Assembly (NCBI RefSeq): GCF_003318275.1
Contig: NZ_QOCH01000003.1
Location: 126,618-190,617, forward strand
Direction: 5' to 3'
DNA: 64,000 bases
From: Marinobacter sp. F3R11
GTDB lineage: Bacteria; Pseudomonadota; Gammaproteobacteria; Pseudomonadales; Oleiphilaceae
Below, one piece after another: positions 17,218-28,034 of this stretch. The notes beneath the pieces are model-generated. The model did no database searches. It was given only the letters and a program-made list of their open reading frames with translations, and had not been told where the DNA came from. How positions within the stretch are numbered: position 1 is the first letter of the stretch; every line of letters starts with the position of its first letter. The translations under genes were made by a program, and so were the position numbers.

Positions 17218-20200
17218 ACCCACCCTCGCCTGGCAAGCGTGTAGTAAATCAGTGGCACCACCAACACTGTCAGTAACGTAGACAGAGCGAGTCCGAACAC
17301 AAGGGAGATAGCCAGTCCGTTAAAAATAGGATCATTGAGAATAAAGTAAGCTCCCACCATCGCCGATATTGCCGTCAGCGCGATAGGCTTGATACGTACT
17401 GCGCCCGCCAGAACCACAGCCCGGTCCAGTTCGATGCCCTCATCCAGCAACTGGCGGATAAACACCACCAGTAATATGGAATTACGTACGATAATACCGG
17501 CCAGAGCGATCATGCCTATCATGCTGGTAGCGGTGAACTCCCGGCCCAGCAGGGCATGACCGGGCATGATGCCGATCATGGTCAGCGGAATAGGCGCCAT
17601 AATAACCAGCGGCAGGATATACGAGCGGAACTGGGCTACCAGCAGCACAAAAATCATGAATATTCCGACACTGTAGGCAGCGCCCATATCCCGGAAGGTT
17701 TCATAGGTAATCTGCCACTCGCCATCCCACTTGAGCGTACCTTTTTCCGGCAACGGCGGCTGGTCAATAAAGAACTGCTCTGGAGCCCCTTCCTGCTGTT
17801 TCAGGCGCGAAACCATGGCAAACATTCCGTACAGGGGCGAATCCACTGCGCCTGCCATATCGGCGGTTACATAGGTCACCGGCAGCAGGTTTTTGTGGTA
17901 AATGGCGCCCATCCAGTCTGCTTCACGCACCTGTGCAACGCTGGCCAGAGGTACCAGATCACCAGTACGGCTGCGCACCTGCAGGGACATGAGAACGGAT
18001 GGCTGAGCCTTGTTACCTTCGCTCAGAGTTACCCGGACAGGTACAGAGTATTTGGCATGATCATCATGCAAAAAGCTGACATTTATACCTCCAAGCGCCA
18101 GCTGCAAAACTTCCACTATCTGGGCCTGTGACACTCCATAACGGGCAGCCCGGGCGCGATCCACAACAATCTCCCACTGTCGGGTAGGCGCATCCAGCGT
18201 GGTATCAATATCCACCAGCCCGTCCACCTCGGCCATACCTGCAGCTACGGAGCGTGCCAGCACAGCACGTTGATCCGTATCTGCGCCATAGATCTCGGCA
18301 ACCACTGGCGACAGCACTGGTGGTCCCGGTGGCACTTCAACAATTTTTACACTGGCGCCGTAACGATTGGCGATGGCGAGCAGCGGTTCCCGCAATCCCT
18401 GAGCAATATCATGTGACGGACGGGATCGCTCGCCCTCATCACTGAGGTTAACCTGAATGTCGCCCTGGTACGGATCGCTGCGAAGGTAATACTGGCGTAC
18501 CAGCCCGTTGAAATTAATGGGCGCGGCAGTACCTGCATAGCTCTGCCAACTGGTTACTTCATCGACGCTCTCCAGGTAATGCCCCATTTCCATAAGCACC
18601 CGCTGGGTCTGTTCAACTGGCGCACTTTCAGGCATATCAACAACAACCTGAAGCTCCGATTTATTGTCGAAAGGAAGCATTTTCATAATGACCGCCTGAA
18701 ACACGGGCAATGAGGAGGCAACCAGAGTCAGCAGAATAACAACAAGTGCGAGCAGGCGGCGGCGCCAGCGGTGGTCGCCCAGGAATGGCGTGAGAATGCC
18801 ACCAAAAATGCGCAGTGATATGGGACTGACACCGTCAGCTGAGCTACCCGCCTCACCTGCCTCTTTCGCGGCTACGCCTTTTTCATGCTTCAGCAACCTG
18901 AGCGCCAGCCATGGTGCAACCACAAAGGCAACAATCTGGGACAGCACCATACCGGCGGACGCATTGATGGGGATAGGACTCATGTAAGGCCCCATCAGGC
19001 CCGTTACAAATGCCATGGGCAGCAATGCGGCCATAATGGTCAGGCTGGCCATTATAGTGGGCGTGCCTACTTCATCCACCGCCACAGGTATGATTTCCCG
19101 GACGGGATGGTTGGAGTTGCGTATCCGGCGACTGATGTTTTCAGTTATCACGATGCCATCATCGACCAGAATACCAATAGAAAATATCAGTGCGAACAGA
19201 GAGACACGGTTAAGGGTAAAACCCCAGGCCCAGGAGAATACCAGTGTCAGCAACAGGGTAATCAGTACAGCCACACCCACAATCAACGCCTGGCGCCAGC
19301 CCATGGCAATCAACACCAGTAATACCACGCAAAGAGTGGCGGAAATCAAATCAGAAATAAGCTTGCGTGCTTTAGCAGAGGCAGTCTCTCCGTAGTCCCT
19401 GGTGACAATTACCTCTACACCCTCCGGCAGAGCGCGATTGCGTATCTGTTCCAGCCGCTCTTCGATGGCCGTGGTGATATCCACAGCGTTCTGCCCGGGT
19501 TTTTTGGCTATTGCCAGCGTCACGGCGGGGTATACATCGCCAGGCTTGCCAACACTGTCAGCGCCCGCCCCTGGCCCGAAGCCGGTCATGACACTCTGGT
19601 CCACAATCGTCCCACCACGACTGATGGTTGCTACGTCATCCAGATGCACTGCCGCGCCGTTATGCATTCCAACAACAAGCTGGCGCACATCGTCTACGCT
19701 TTCCAGCAGTGTACCGGCCTGAACCGGAACAGAGAGATTGTCACGGGTAACCCGGGCTTCCTGACTGCTGCTGTTGGCGGCTCTCAGGGCATCGCGGATA
19801 TCACTGAGAGCGAGGTTAAACCCGGCCAGCAGGGCTGGGTCAAAATGGATGTCCACCCGGTCAGGTACGCCACCCACGGTGTACACGTCCCGGGTTCCGG
19901 GCACTCGTTTAAGCGCAACCTCAAGCATGTGGGCCAGGCGGGTGAGTTCCTCGCCCGTATGACCACTAAAGGGGTCATACAGAGTGAGGGTCATCACCGG
20001 CACGTCATCAATGCCCCTGGGCTTTATCACCGGCTGTGTGGCGCCAAGATCCTCCGGTAACCAGTCCTGGTTGGAATATACCTGGTTATAGAGCCGGACA
20101 AGGGCTTCCTGCCTCGGAATGCCAACATCAAACTGCACGGTAATAACCGCTTGCCCCTGACGGGACACCGAATACACATGCTTGATGCCTGCAATTTCAC

Positions 20201-20444
20201 TCATCACCTGCTCGGCCGGGGTAGCGATGGCGCTCTCCACTTCCAGCGTGCTGGCACCGGGAAAAGCAACCATGATGTCTGCCATGGTGACGTCTATCTG
20301 CGGCTCTTCTTCTTTTGGCGTAACAATCACTGCAAGCACGCCTAATATGATGGATAGCAGCGCGAGCAGCGGCGTCAGATGATTATCCTGAAAAACCCGG
20401 GCAATCGATCCGGAAGGACCGACCGGAGGCAATTCGTGGTTCAA
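17214..20444 (-). CDS. RND efflux pump, inner-membrane subunit
   Basis: A 1076-residue RND permease of a subgroup different from the one at 12-15 kb. It has VTPKEEEPQIDVTMADIMVAFPG after helix 1, the proton-relay pair in FSIGILVDDGIVITEN, and GIIVRNSILLVVFI in the second half. Both large periplasmic loops are present and the length is normal. The start is TTG at 20444, supported by a strong GGAGG site 7 nt upstream and by a 4-bp overlap (TTGA) with the adaptor stop. No outer-membrane factor is adjacent. Substrate unknown; the nearby copper receptor does not prove a metal role. Confidence 0.9.
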   Translation of the reverse strand: MNHELPPVGPSGSIARVFQDNHLTPLLALLSIILGVLAVIVTPKEEEPQIDVTMADIMVAFPGASTLEVESAIATPAEQVMSEIAGIKHVYSVSRQGQAVITVQFDVGIPRQEALVRLYNQVYSNQDWLPEDLGATQPVIKPRGIDDVPVMTLTLYDPFSGHTGEELTRLAHMLEVALKRVPGTRDVYTVGGVPDRVDIHFDPALLAGFNLALSDIRDALRAANSSSQEARVTRDNLSVPVQAGTLLESVDDVRQLVVGMHNGAAVHLDDVATISRGGTIVDQSVMTGFGPGAGADSVGKPGDVYPAVTLAIAKKPGQNAVDITTAIEERLEQIRNRALPEGVEVIVTRDYGETASAKARKLISDLISATLCVVLLVLIAMGWRQALIVGVAVLITLLLTLVFSWAWGFTLNRVSLFALIFSIGILVDDGIVITENISRRIRNSNHPVREIIPVAVDEVGTPTIMASLTIMAALLPMAFVTGLMGPYMSPIPINASAGMVLSQIVAFVVAPWLALRLLKHEKGVAAKEAGEAGSSADGVSPISLRIFGGILTPFLGDHRWRRRLLALVVILLTLVASSLPVFQAVIMKMLPFDNKSELQVVVDMPESAPVEQTQRVLMEMGHYLESVDEVTSWQSYAGTAAPINFNGLVRQYYLRSDPYQGDIQVNLSDEGERSRPSHDIAQGLREPLLAIANRYGASVKIVEVPPGPPVLSPVVAEIYGADTDQRAVLARSVAAGMAEVDGLVDIDTTLDAPTRQWEIVVDRARAARYGVSQAQIVEVLQLALGGINVSFLHDDHAKYSVPVRVTLSEGNKAQPSVLMSLQVRSRTGDLVPLASVAQVREADWMGAIYHKNLLPVTYVTADMAGAVDSPLYGMFAMVSRLKQQEGAPEQFFIDQPPLPEKGTLKWDGEWQITYETFRDMGAAYSVGIFMIFVLLVAQFRSYILPLVIMAPIPLTMIGIMPGHALLGREFTATSMIGMIALAGIIVRNSILLVVFIRQLLDEGIELDRAVVLAGAVRIKPIALTAISAMVGAYFILNDPIFNGLAISLVFGLALSTLLTVLVVPLIYYTLARRGWV

Positions 20445-21517
20445 TTGATTACCTCCTCTCCGGAAGTATGGGCGCCCGGCAGGTCAAGACGATCGGTTCC
20501 AACCAGTTCATGCGGATGGATGACTACCTGTTCACCCTCATTCAGGCCGGCCAGAACTTCCAGGCGGCCTTCCTGCATCACACCGGTGCGGACCTGCCGT
20601 AAGCGGGGACGCCCCTGGTCATCCAGCACAAAAACGGCTCTCAGCTCGCTACGGCGGATAAGGCTGGTTGCAGGTATCCAGAGGGTCTCCCGGGTTGCAA
20701 CCGGAATACCAACCTTGACCAGCATGCCCGGAAACAGTGATCCGTTGGGCTCCGTTAGGCGCATCCGCAGCCGGAAAGTATGGGTAGTCGGGTTGGCGTA
20801 GGGGTAAAACGTCATGTCGCCGGTTTCCAGTACCCGGCCATCGGCAAGAGTGACCTGCGCCTGCCGGTCGCGCCGGGCAAGGTCTGCATACTGCTGGGGC
20901 AGGTCTACGACAACTCTCAACTGCTCCAGAGACAAGCCACTAAGCAGGGGCTGGCCGGGGCTGACAGACTCGCCGATTTCCACATGACGTTCTGTCAGTA
21001 TACCGCCATATGGCGCTACTATATGGGTATAGCTCAATTGCTCCTGAGCCTCAGCCAATGCTGCCTCTGCACGTTCAAGGCGGGCCTTGGCTCCGGCCAG
21101 ATTGTTTTGGGCCTGATCGAATTCCTGTCGTGAAACAAGGCCCCGTGCTTGCAGGGCCTCTATCCGCTTGAACTGCTGCTGCGCATCAGCATAGGCAGCC
21201 CGGGCTTCATCCCGGCCAGCCTGCGCCTGACTCACACGGGCACGCTGCTCACTGCTCTCCAGCTGCACAATCAAGTCGCCAGCAGCGACAGAATCATCCA
21301 CATCAAACGGCAGCTTTTGTACGGTACCACTGGTCTGTGCAGACACAGTGCTCTGCTGAACGGCTTCGATCACACCATCCAGCACAAGCATTTCCTGCAG
21401 CTCACTTCGCTCAACAACAGCCGTTTCCGGTTCGCCTGGCAGATCGTCACCGAGAACAGAACCTGCACCTGCCAACCCAAGAAAGATCGTGCCCAGTACC
21501 GCAACAATATGCTTCAC
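20441..21517 (-). CDS. RND efflux periplasmic adaptor
   Basis: A 358-residue membrane fusion protein with a signal peptide (MKHIVAVLGTIFLGLAGAG), the lipoyl halves VVERSELQEM...SGTVQKLPF and VAPYGGILTERHVEIGESV, a coiled-coil hairpin (about 90-165) and a beta-barrel domain. The frame is open to TTG at 21532, but GTG at 21517 is chosen because GAGGTGG lies 6 nt before it and the protein then starts with a normal signal peptide. It is the first gene of a two-gene operon. A perfect 16-bp palindrome lies just upstream and may be its operator. Confidence 0.87.
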   Translation of the reverse strand: MKHIVAVLGTIFLGLAGAGSVLGDDLPGEPETAVVERSELQEMLVLDGVIEAVQQSTVSAQTSGTVQKLPFDVDDSVAAGDLIVQLESSEQRARVSQAQAGRDEARAAYADAQQQFKRIEALQARGLVSRQEFDQAQNNLAGAKARLERAEAALAEAQEQLSYTHIVAPYGGILTERHVEIGESVSPGQPLLSGLSLEQLRVVVDLPQQYADLARRDRQAQVTLADGRVLETGDMTFYPYANPTTHTFRLRMRLTEPNGSLFPGMLVKVGIPVATRETLWIPATSLIRRSELRAVFVLDDQGRPRLRQVRTGVMQEGRLEVLAGLNEGEQVVIHPHELVGTDRLDLPGAHTSGEEVIN

Positions 21518-21537
21518 CACCAGCCACCTCAATAACA

Positions 21538-21566
21538 GTTATTAATTAATAACTACAGGTTATCAA
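21538..21566 (-). promoter_or_regulatory. Candidate promoter with 16-bp palindromic operator for the RND operon
   Basis: Positions 21538-21553 read GTTATTAATTAATAAC, a perfect palindrome. On the minus strand a TTGATA (21561-21566) can serve as -35, and the palindrome would cover a weak TAATAA/AATAAC -10. A repressor bound here would block the adaptor-pump operon. No TetR or MarR gene is adjacent, so the regulator would be encoded elsewhere. Confidence 0.4.
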
Positions 21567-21665
21567 TATACTCGGAGCGAAAACATACTAACCTACCCCT
21601 AGTCCGGAATTAGTCTGCTACAAATCCCCACCAACCATTACTATAGATAACTCATAAAGGCGCCC

Positions 21666-21708
21666 AAAAAAAAGCCCCGTGCAGGACTGTTCTGTCCTGC
21701 ACGGGGCT
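21666..21708 (-). terminator. Rho-independent terminator of the copper receptor gene
   Basis: A perfect 15-bp stem (21673-21687 with 21694-21708) and a 6-nt loop, GC-rich, followed on the minus strand by a run of eight T residues (A run at 21666-21673 on the plus strand). It lies 48 bp downstream of the TonB-dependent receptor stop. Confidence 0.93.
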
Positions 21709-21756
21709 GAATGTCACCCGCCGGCTATGAGTAGCGGGCAACTGCCATTGCAAGGT

Positions 21757-23751
21757 TTACCAGCTGGCTGTCAGCGCCGCGCGCAGCGTGCGCCCGGGCT
21801 CGTTCACACGCACCGCATCAGGATTAAACGGGTCGGTGTTGGCGCGGCTCACATGAGGCGCCCAGGTATTATCAAACAGGTTATCCAGAGCCCAGCTGAA
21901 CGTAAGGTGCTCCATCAGCGGGTGACTGCCAGACAGGTTAAACACGCCATATCCGGGAGAAGTTCCCGCATCCAGCCCGGACTCCGCATCAATGCGATCC
22001 TGACGACGGGCCAACTGCCATTGGGCTTCAATACTATGGCCCATATAATTCCAGCCCAGCGTTTGCACGAACTGAACCGGAGAAATCTGGGCCAGGGCCG
22101 TATTATCGTCACGGTTTTCACCGCGAACAGCTGCCAGTGTACTGCTGCTATTCCATGTGCCGTTCGTCCAGCCGATCATCACCTCAACGCCAAGCAGACG
22201 GGCATCGATATTTTCATAACGGACATCGGTCGAAGTTTCTTCGTAGCGCCGCACGAAATCGTCCACCTGATCGACCCAGGCTACCGGCTTCCAGCTCCAC
22301 TGGTTTTTGCTGCCACTCAGAGCCAGCTCTACTTTGTGGTGTTTTTCCGTGTCCAGATCAGGGTTACCGATCCAGCTGCCACTTGAGGTGTTCCGGGCCA
22401 GATAACGCTCAGTCACACTGGGGCTACGCACGCTGCGGCTCGCAGTCAGTGTGAGAGCCTGGTTATGCGGCAGGCGCCATTCACCGGATACAAACCCGCT
22501 GACGTTATTGTCTTCAGGCTTTACATCCGTTGTCCCGTACGCACTCTGATAAAGCATGGCCGGGGTCATGCCCATACTCGCGACCTCATCAGCTCTGGTG
22601 GCATCCATTTCCACGCGATCATAACGGACTCCGGCTCCAAGCTTCAGGTTACGGGCAACACGCCGGAAACCCTCGGCGAAAACCCCTACCCGCTCACGCT
22701 CCACACCAGGCCACATAAGTGACGCCGTCACTGGTACAGGATTGGTTACGTTGGACAGTGTCGCATCCCAGTCGTTTGTCTCCAGGTCTGCGCCTACAGC
22801 CCAGTCAGTTGAGCTGTTGGGACTCTGATCAAGGGTAAACCGCAACCCACGAGTCTCGGTCGTGGAGTCTGTCTGCATTTTCATCATGCCCACCGGGCGC
22901 AGGCTGAAGTTATCCATGATGTGATCAACATCGGCCTGCCAGGCGAGCAGGCTCCACTCACCGTCAGCGACTGGAGAACCCAGTTCTATACGGTACATAT
23001 CTGTGTCAGTTTGCGGAGCATCCATGCCGGCGCCGGCATATTTGACATCGTCTTCTTCCTGACGACTGATCATACCTTTGATGAAGAACCCGTTCTCCGC
23101 TGTCCAGGCCCCATCAATACGGCCTTCGGTGTTTTCATAGGCGCTGCGTACCTTATTACCATCACCGTCTTCGTAATCATCTGCTTTATCATATCCGCCA
23201 GAAAGCCTGAGCCAGGCATTCTCACTACCAACGGCTGCCGTAGCATTTATCAGCCTGCCGTTACCATTGTCCGATCCACCTATCGTGACCTGGCCGGTGG
23301 TAGTGTTGCCGTTGAACCGGGGATCAGCGGTAGTCGCAACAATCTGTCCGCCGGCGATCGGGCCCCAACGCAAAGTACGGTTATTGGTTCTTACTTCCAG
23401 AGCCGGAGCCAGGGCGCTACTCAGCCTGCTGGTTGGCGGGTCCATCCGGTTTGGGCAGGCACCTTCTACACGAATGCCATCCAGCAGCACATCCACCCGT
23501 TCCTGGCTCTGACCCCGCACTATCGGTTCCAGTCCACGCCCACCCATTCGGGAGAGGGATACCGACGGATCAGACGCCAGCCGGTTTACCGGCTCGCTGA
23601 CCAATACCCCGTCAGAAGTGTTGCTCTCTTGTCCTTCCGTTACCCGGATAAGAACATTTTCTCCGGCTGCCTGTGCCAGAGTCAGCGCCGGAAATCCGGC
23701 AAAACCAATAACTGCCATCGGTGTAAACCAGGCTAATACTCGACCCTTCAT
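21757..23751 (-). CDS. TonB-dependent copper receptor (OprC/NosA type)
   Basis: A 664-residue outer-membrane receptor. Residues 1-27 are a signal peptide ending TLAQA. The plug domain (about 45-165) has GGRGLEPIVRGQSQERVDVLLDG and the hallmark ACPNRMDPPTS motif of the OprC/NosA copper receptors. The rest is a 22-strand beta-barrel ending in an aromatic residue (TASW). Methionines are frequent in extracellular-loop regions (GMMKMQ, SMGMTPAML), fitting Cu binding. NosA supplies copper for nitrous oxide reductase in some pseudomonads; no nos genes are in this window. A strong terminator follows. Confidence 0.9.
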   Translation of the reverse strand: MKGRVLAWFTPMAVIGFAGFPALTLAQAAGENVLIRVTEGQESNTSDGVLVSEPVNRLASDPSVSLSRMGGRGLEPIVRGQSQERVDVLLDGIRVEGACPNRMDPPTSRLSSALAPALEVRTNNRTLRWGPIAGGQIVATTADPRFNGNTTTGQVTIGGSDNGNGRLINATAAVGSENAWLRLSGGYDKADDYEDGDGNKVRSAYENTEGRIDGAWTAENGFFIKGMISRQEEDDVKYAGAGMDAPQTDTDMYRIELGSPVADGEWSLLAWQADVDHIMDNFSLRPVGMMKMQTDSTTETRGLRFTLDQSPNSSTDWAVGADLETNDWDATLSNVTNPVPVTASLMWPGVERERVGVFAEGFRRVARNLKLGAGVRYDRVEMDATRADEVASMGMTPAMLYQSAYGTTDVKPEDNNVSGFVSGEWRLPHNQALTLTASRSVRSPSVTERYLARNTSSGSWIGNPDLDTEKHHKVELALSGSKNQWSWKPVAWVDQVDDFVRRYEETSTDVRYENIDARLLGVEVMIGWTNGTWNSSSTLAAVRGENRDDNTALAQISPVQFVQTLGWNYMGHSIEAQWQLARRQDRIDAESGLDAGTSPGYGVFNLSGSHPLMEHLTFSWALDNLFDNTWAPHVSRANTDPFNPDAVRVNEPGRTLRAALTASW

Positions 23752-23833
23752 ACTACTGCGTCCCCGCGGGCTCCGCCGTCTGAACCAAAATAATGGAGGG
23801 GAATAATAAACGGGTCAGCTTTTGCGCGCCTGA

Positions 23834-25354
<1,521 letters not shown>

Positions 25355-25371
25355 CGACGGAGCAGTAACTC

Positions 25372-27951
25372 GTGACCCCAGCCGGCGGAAACTCACAGGA
25401 TAACATGAGGGCTTCTACCGGCCTTCCGGGGCTTGATGATGTGCTCGACGGCCTCAGAATTGGCGATAATGTCGTCTGGCGGGTCACCGACCTGGACGAT
25501 TATCGCCGGTTCGTTACGCCGTTTATCGAGTCTGCTGCGTCCGCGGGACGCCGTATCATCTACCTTCGTTTTGGCCAGCATCCTCCTCTGGTCTCCGCGA
25601 ATACAAACATTCTCATTGAAAACATCGACGCCCTGGGTGGGTTCGAAGCCTTCACTGGCAGAGTCTGGCGCCTGATTGAAGAGCACGGCCGCGGCGCATT
25701 CTACGTATGCGATTGCCTGAGTGATTTACTCAATGCCTGGGCCACGGACGCCATGGTAGGTAATTTCTTCCGGGTAGTCTGCCCATTTCTCTTTGAGCTC
25801 GATACTGTTGCCTGGTTTGCTCTCTATCCCGACCGGCATTCCCGCACCACACTTGACCGCATCCGGAGAACGACTCAGGTAATGGTGGATGTTCACCGCC
25901 TGGGAGACGACGTTCAGATCCAGCCCATCAAGGCCTGGCGCAGGCAATCTCCTACAATGTTTCTTCCGCACCGGGAGTGCAACGGGCGTTTTGTCCCCAT
26001 TACCGACAGCAGTGACGCAACCCGGCTTCAAGCCGGGCTGGAACTGGCTCAGCTTAATCGTCAACCGCTGCTCGATTACTGGGACCGGCTATTCCTGCAG
26101 GTCGAAAGCGCCCTTGAGGGCAATGAAGAAACACAGATTGCTGATATCAAAGATCGCGTACTGAACGTCCTGATAAGCCGGGACCCGCGCATGCTGGAAC
26201 TCGCCAGACGCTATCTCTCCCTCGAGGATCTGCTTGCCATACGTGCCAGAATGATCGGCAGCGGTTACATCGGCGGCAAGGCTGCCGGCATGTTGCTCGC
26301 CCGCAGTATTCTGCTGACCAATCAGCCCGACATCTGGCAGGAGGCTCTGGAACCCCATGATTCCAGTTATCTGGGCTCAGACAGCTATTATTCCTTTCTT
26401 GTTCATAACGGACTATGGCCGGCGATCATGCGCCAAAGGTCCGCCGGGGGTTACTTCTCTGAGGCGGCGGAACTTCGTGACAGTCTGATGACGGGCAGCT
26501 TCCCACCAGAAATCCGGGCCGGGCTGGAGCGTCTGCTGGATCACTATGGCCAATACCCGATTCTGGTACGCTCAAGCAGTCTCCAGGAGGATGGGTTTGG
26601 AAATGCGTTTGCGGGCAAGTACGACAGCGTATTCCTGGTAAACCAGGGCGCCCCGGAGCTTCGGCTTGCAGCACTAGAGGACGCGATCCGGCAAGTTTAT
26701 GCTTCGACCATGAGCAAGGACGCACTGGTGTATCGGAAGCAACGGGGGCTGGACCAGAGAGAAGAGCCCATGGCGCTGCTGATTCAGCGGGTCAATGGTC
26801 GCTTCCACGGGCGTTACTACCTGCCGGACGCTGCCGGTGTCGGGGTTTCCCGCAATACATTCGCCTGGGATACCAGCATGGACCCGGCAGCCGGCATGGT
26901 CCGCCTTGTTATGGGCCTGGGTACCCGGGCAGTTGACCGTATTGAAGGTGATCATGCGTGCGTAATGGCACTGGATCACCCCAGTCGCCAACCCTTTCGC
27001 AATCAGGATGAAAGCTACCGTTTTTCTCAGCATCTTCTCGATGTGCTGGATTTGAGAGAAGGAAAACTGAACACACTTCCTTTAAGCCAGCTGACTCAGG
27101 AAATTCCGGACCTGCCACTAAAACATCTTGGGGAGATAGATCAGCCGGCAAGCCGGCGGGCAGAGGAATTGGGCCTGTCGGGGCCAGTGTGGCGACTGAC
27201 GTTTCAGGCACTGGTCCGCGGCGGCAAATTTGTCCCCCGTATTTCCAGCCTGCTGAAAACACTGGAAGCAGGGTACCAGCATCCTGTGGATGTGGAGTTC
27301 ACCCTGCATCTGGACGACGCCGGTGAACCGGCGTTTAACCTTGTACAGTGCCGTCCACTGGCAACCATTGGCGAATCCACAGCGGCGCCAATACCCGCCG
27401 ACATACCCGCGCGACAGCTTTTATTCCAGACCCGTGGCCATTTTATGGGCGGCAATATAAATCTATGCATCCAGCGTGTTATCCGCGTGGATGCAGCCGT
27501 ATACAGCCGGTTAAGCGTCAGCGAGCGTTACGAGGTTGCCCGCCTCATTGGCGAACAGGTACGCACAGGTGATGATAAAACCATGCTTATTGGCCCTGGC
27601 CGCTGGGGAACCAGCAGCCCGGAACTGGGCGTGCCGGTCCGGTTTGCCGATATAGCCGGTGTATCAGTGCTGGTTGAGGTAGCAGAAATGGAGGGTGATA
27701 TGGTCCCCGACCTTTCCTACGGATCGCATTTTTTTCAGGATCTGGTGGAAACCGGAATCGCCTATGTCGCCCTGTTTCCCGGTGGCAGAAACTGCACCTA
27801 TCAGCCGGACCTCCTTCCCGGCATCCAGGCTCACATCCCTCAAGCCACGGCAGAAAAGGCACTGCAATCCTTTGATCTCCGCTCAAACCCACTGCAGCTG
27901 ACAGGAGACGTTGTCAGCCAAAACCTGGCTTGCTACTTCACAAATGAATAG
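25372..27951 (+). CDS. PEP/pyruvate-binding (PPDK N-domain) protein with degenerate KaiC-like N-terminus
   Basis: An 859-residue protein. Residues about 14-185 resemble a KaiC/RadA-type RecA fold: STGLPGLDDVLDGL at the start, a Walker B-like strand AFYVCDCLSDLL (109-120), then VAWFAL. The Walker A P-loop is absent. A PPDK N-terminal ATP-grasp domain follows (about 290-700), with GSGYIGGKAAGML (296-308) and LVRSSSLQEDGFGNAFAGK (398-416). A C-terminal segment has GPGRWGTSSPELGVPV. The swivelling His phosphocarrier and PEP-binding barrel of true PEP synthase are missing, so it cannot be a complete PpsA. The start is GTG at 25372 with GGAG 9 nt upstream. It is probably co-transcribed with gdhA. 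Confidence 0.8.
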   Translation: MTPAGGNSQDNMRASTGLPGLDDVLDGLRIGDNVVWRVTDLDDYRRFVTPFIESAASAGRRIIYLRFGQHPPLVSANTNILIENIDALGGFEAFTGRVWRLIEEHGRGAFYVCDCLSDLLNAWATDAMVGNFFRVVCPFLFELDTVAWFALYPDRHSRTTLDRIRRTTQVMVDVHRLGDDVQIQPIKAWRRQSPTMFLPHRECNGRFVPITDSSDATRLQAGLELAQLNRQPLLDYWDRLFLQVESALEGNEETQIADIKDRVLNVLISRDPRMLELARRYLSLEDLLAIRARMIGSGYIGGKAAGMLLARSILLTNQPDIWQEALEPHDSSYLGSDSYYSFLVHNGLWPAIMRQRSAGGYFSEAAELRDSLMTGSFPPEIRAGLERLLDHYGQYPILVRSSSLQEDGFGNAFAGKYDSVFLVNQGAPELRLAALEDAIRQVYASTMSKDALVYRKQRGLDQREEPMALLIQRVNGRFHGRYYLPDAAGVGVSRNTFAWDTSMDPAAGMVRLVMGLGTRAVDRIEGDHACVMALDHPSRQPFRNQDESYRFSQHLLDVLDLREGKLNTLPLSQLTQEIPDLPLKHLGEIDQPASRRAEELGLSGPVWRLTFQALVRGGKFVPRISSLLKTLEAGYQHPVDVEFTLHLDDAGEPAFNLVQCRPLATIGESTAAPIPADIPARQLLFQTRGHFMGGNINLCIQRVIRVDAAVYSRLSVSERYEVARLIGEQVRTGDDKTMLIGPGRWGTSSPELGVPVRFADIAGVSVLVEVAEMEGDMVPDLSYGSHFFQDLVETGIAYVALFPGGRNCTYQPDLLPGIQAHIPQATAEKALQSFDLRSNPLQLTGDVVSQNLACYFTNE

Positions 27952-28034
27952 ACTCCCCCTGTTAATTCCGGGAAGTCACTAAATGTGCCTGCAGGGTTCA
28001 CCGTTGCCCGCCCTGCCCTGTTAGAATCCACATC

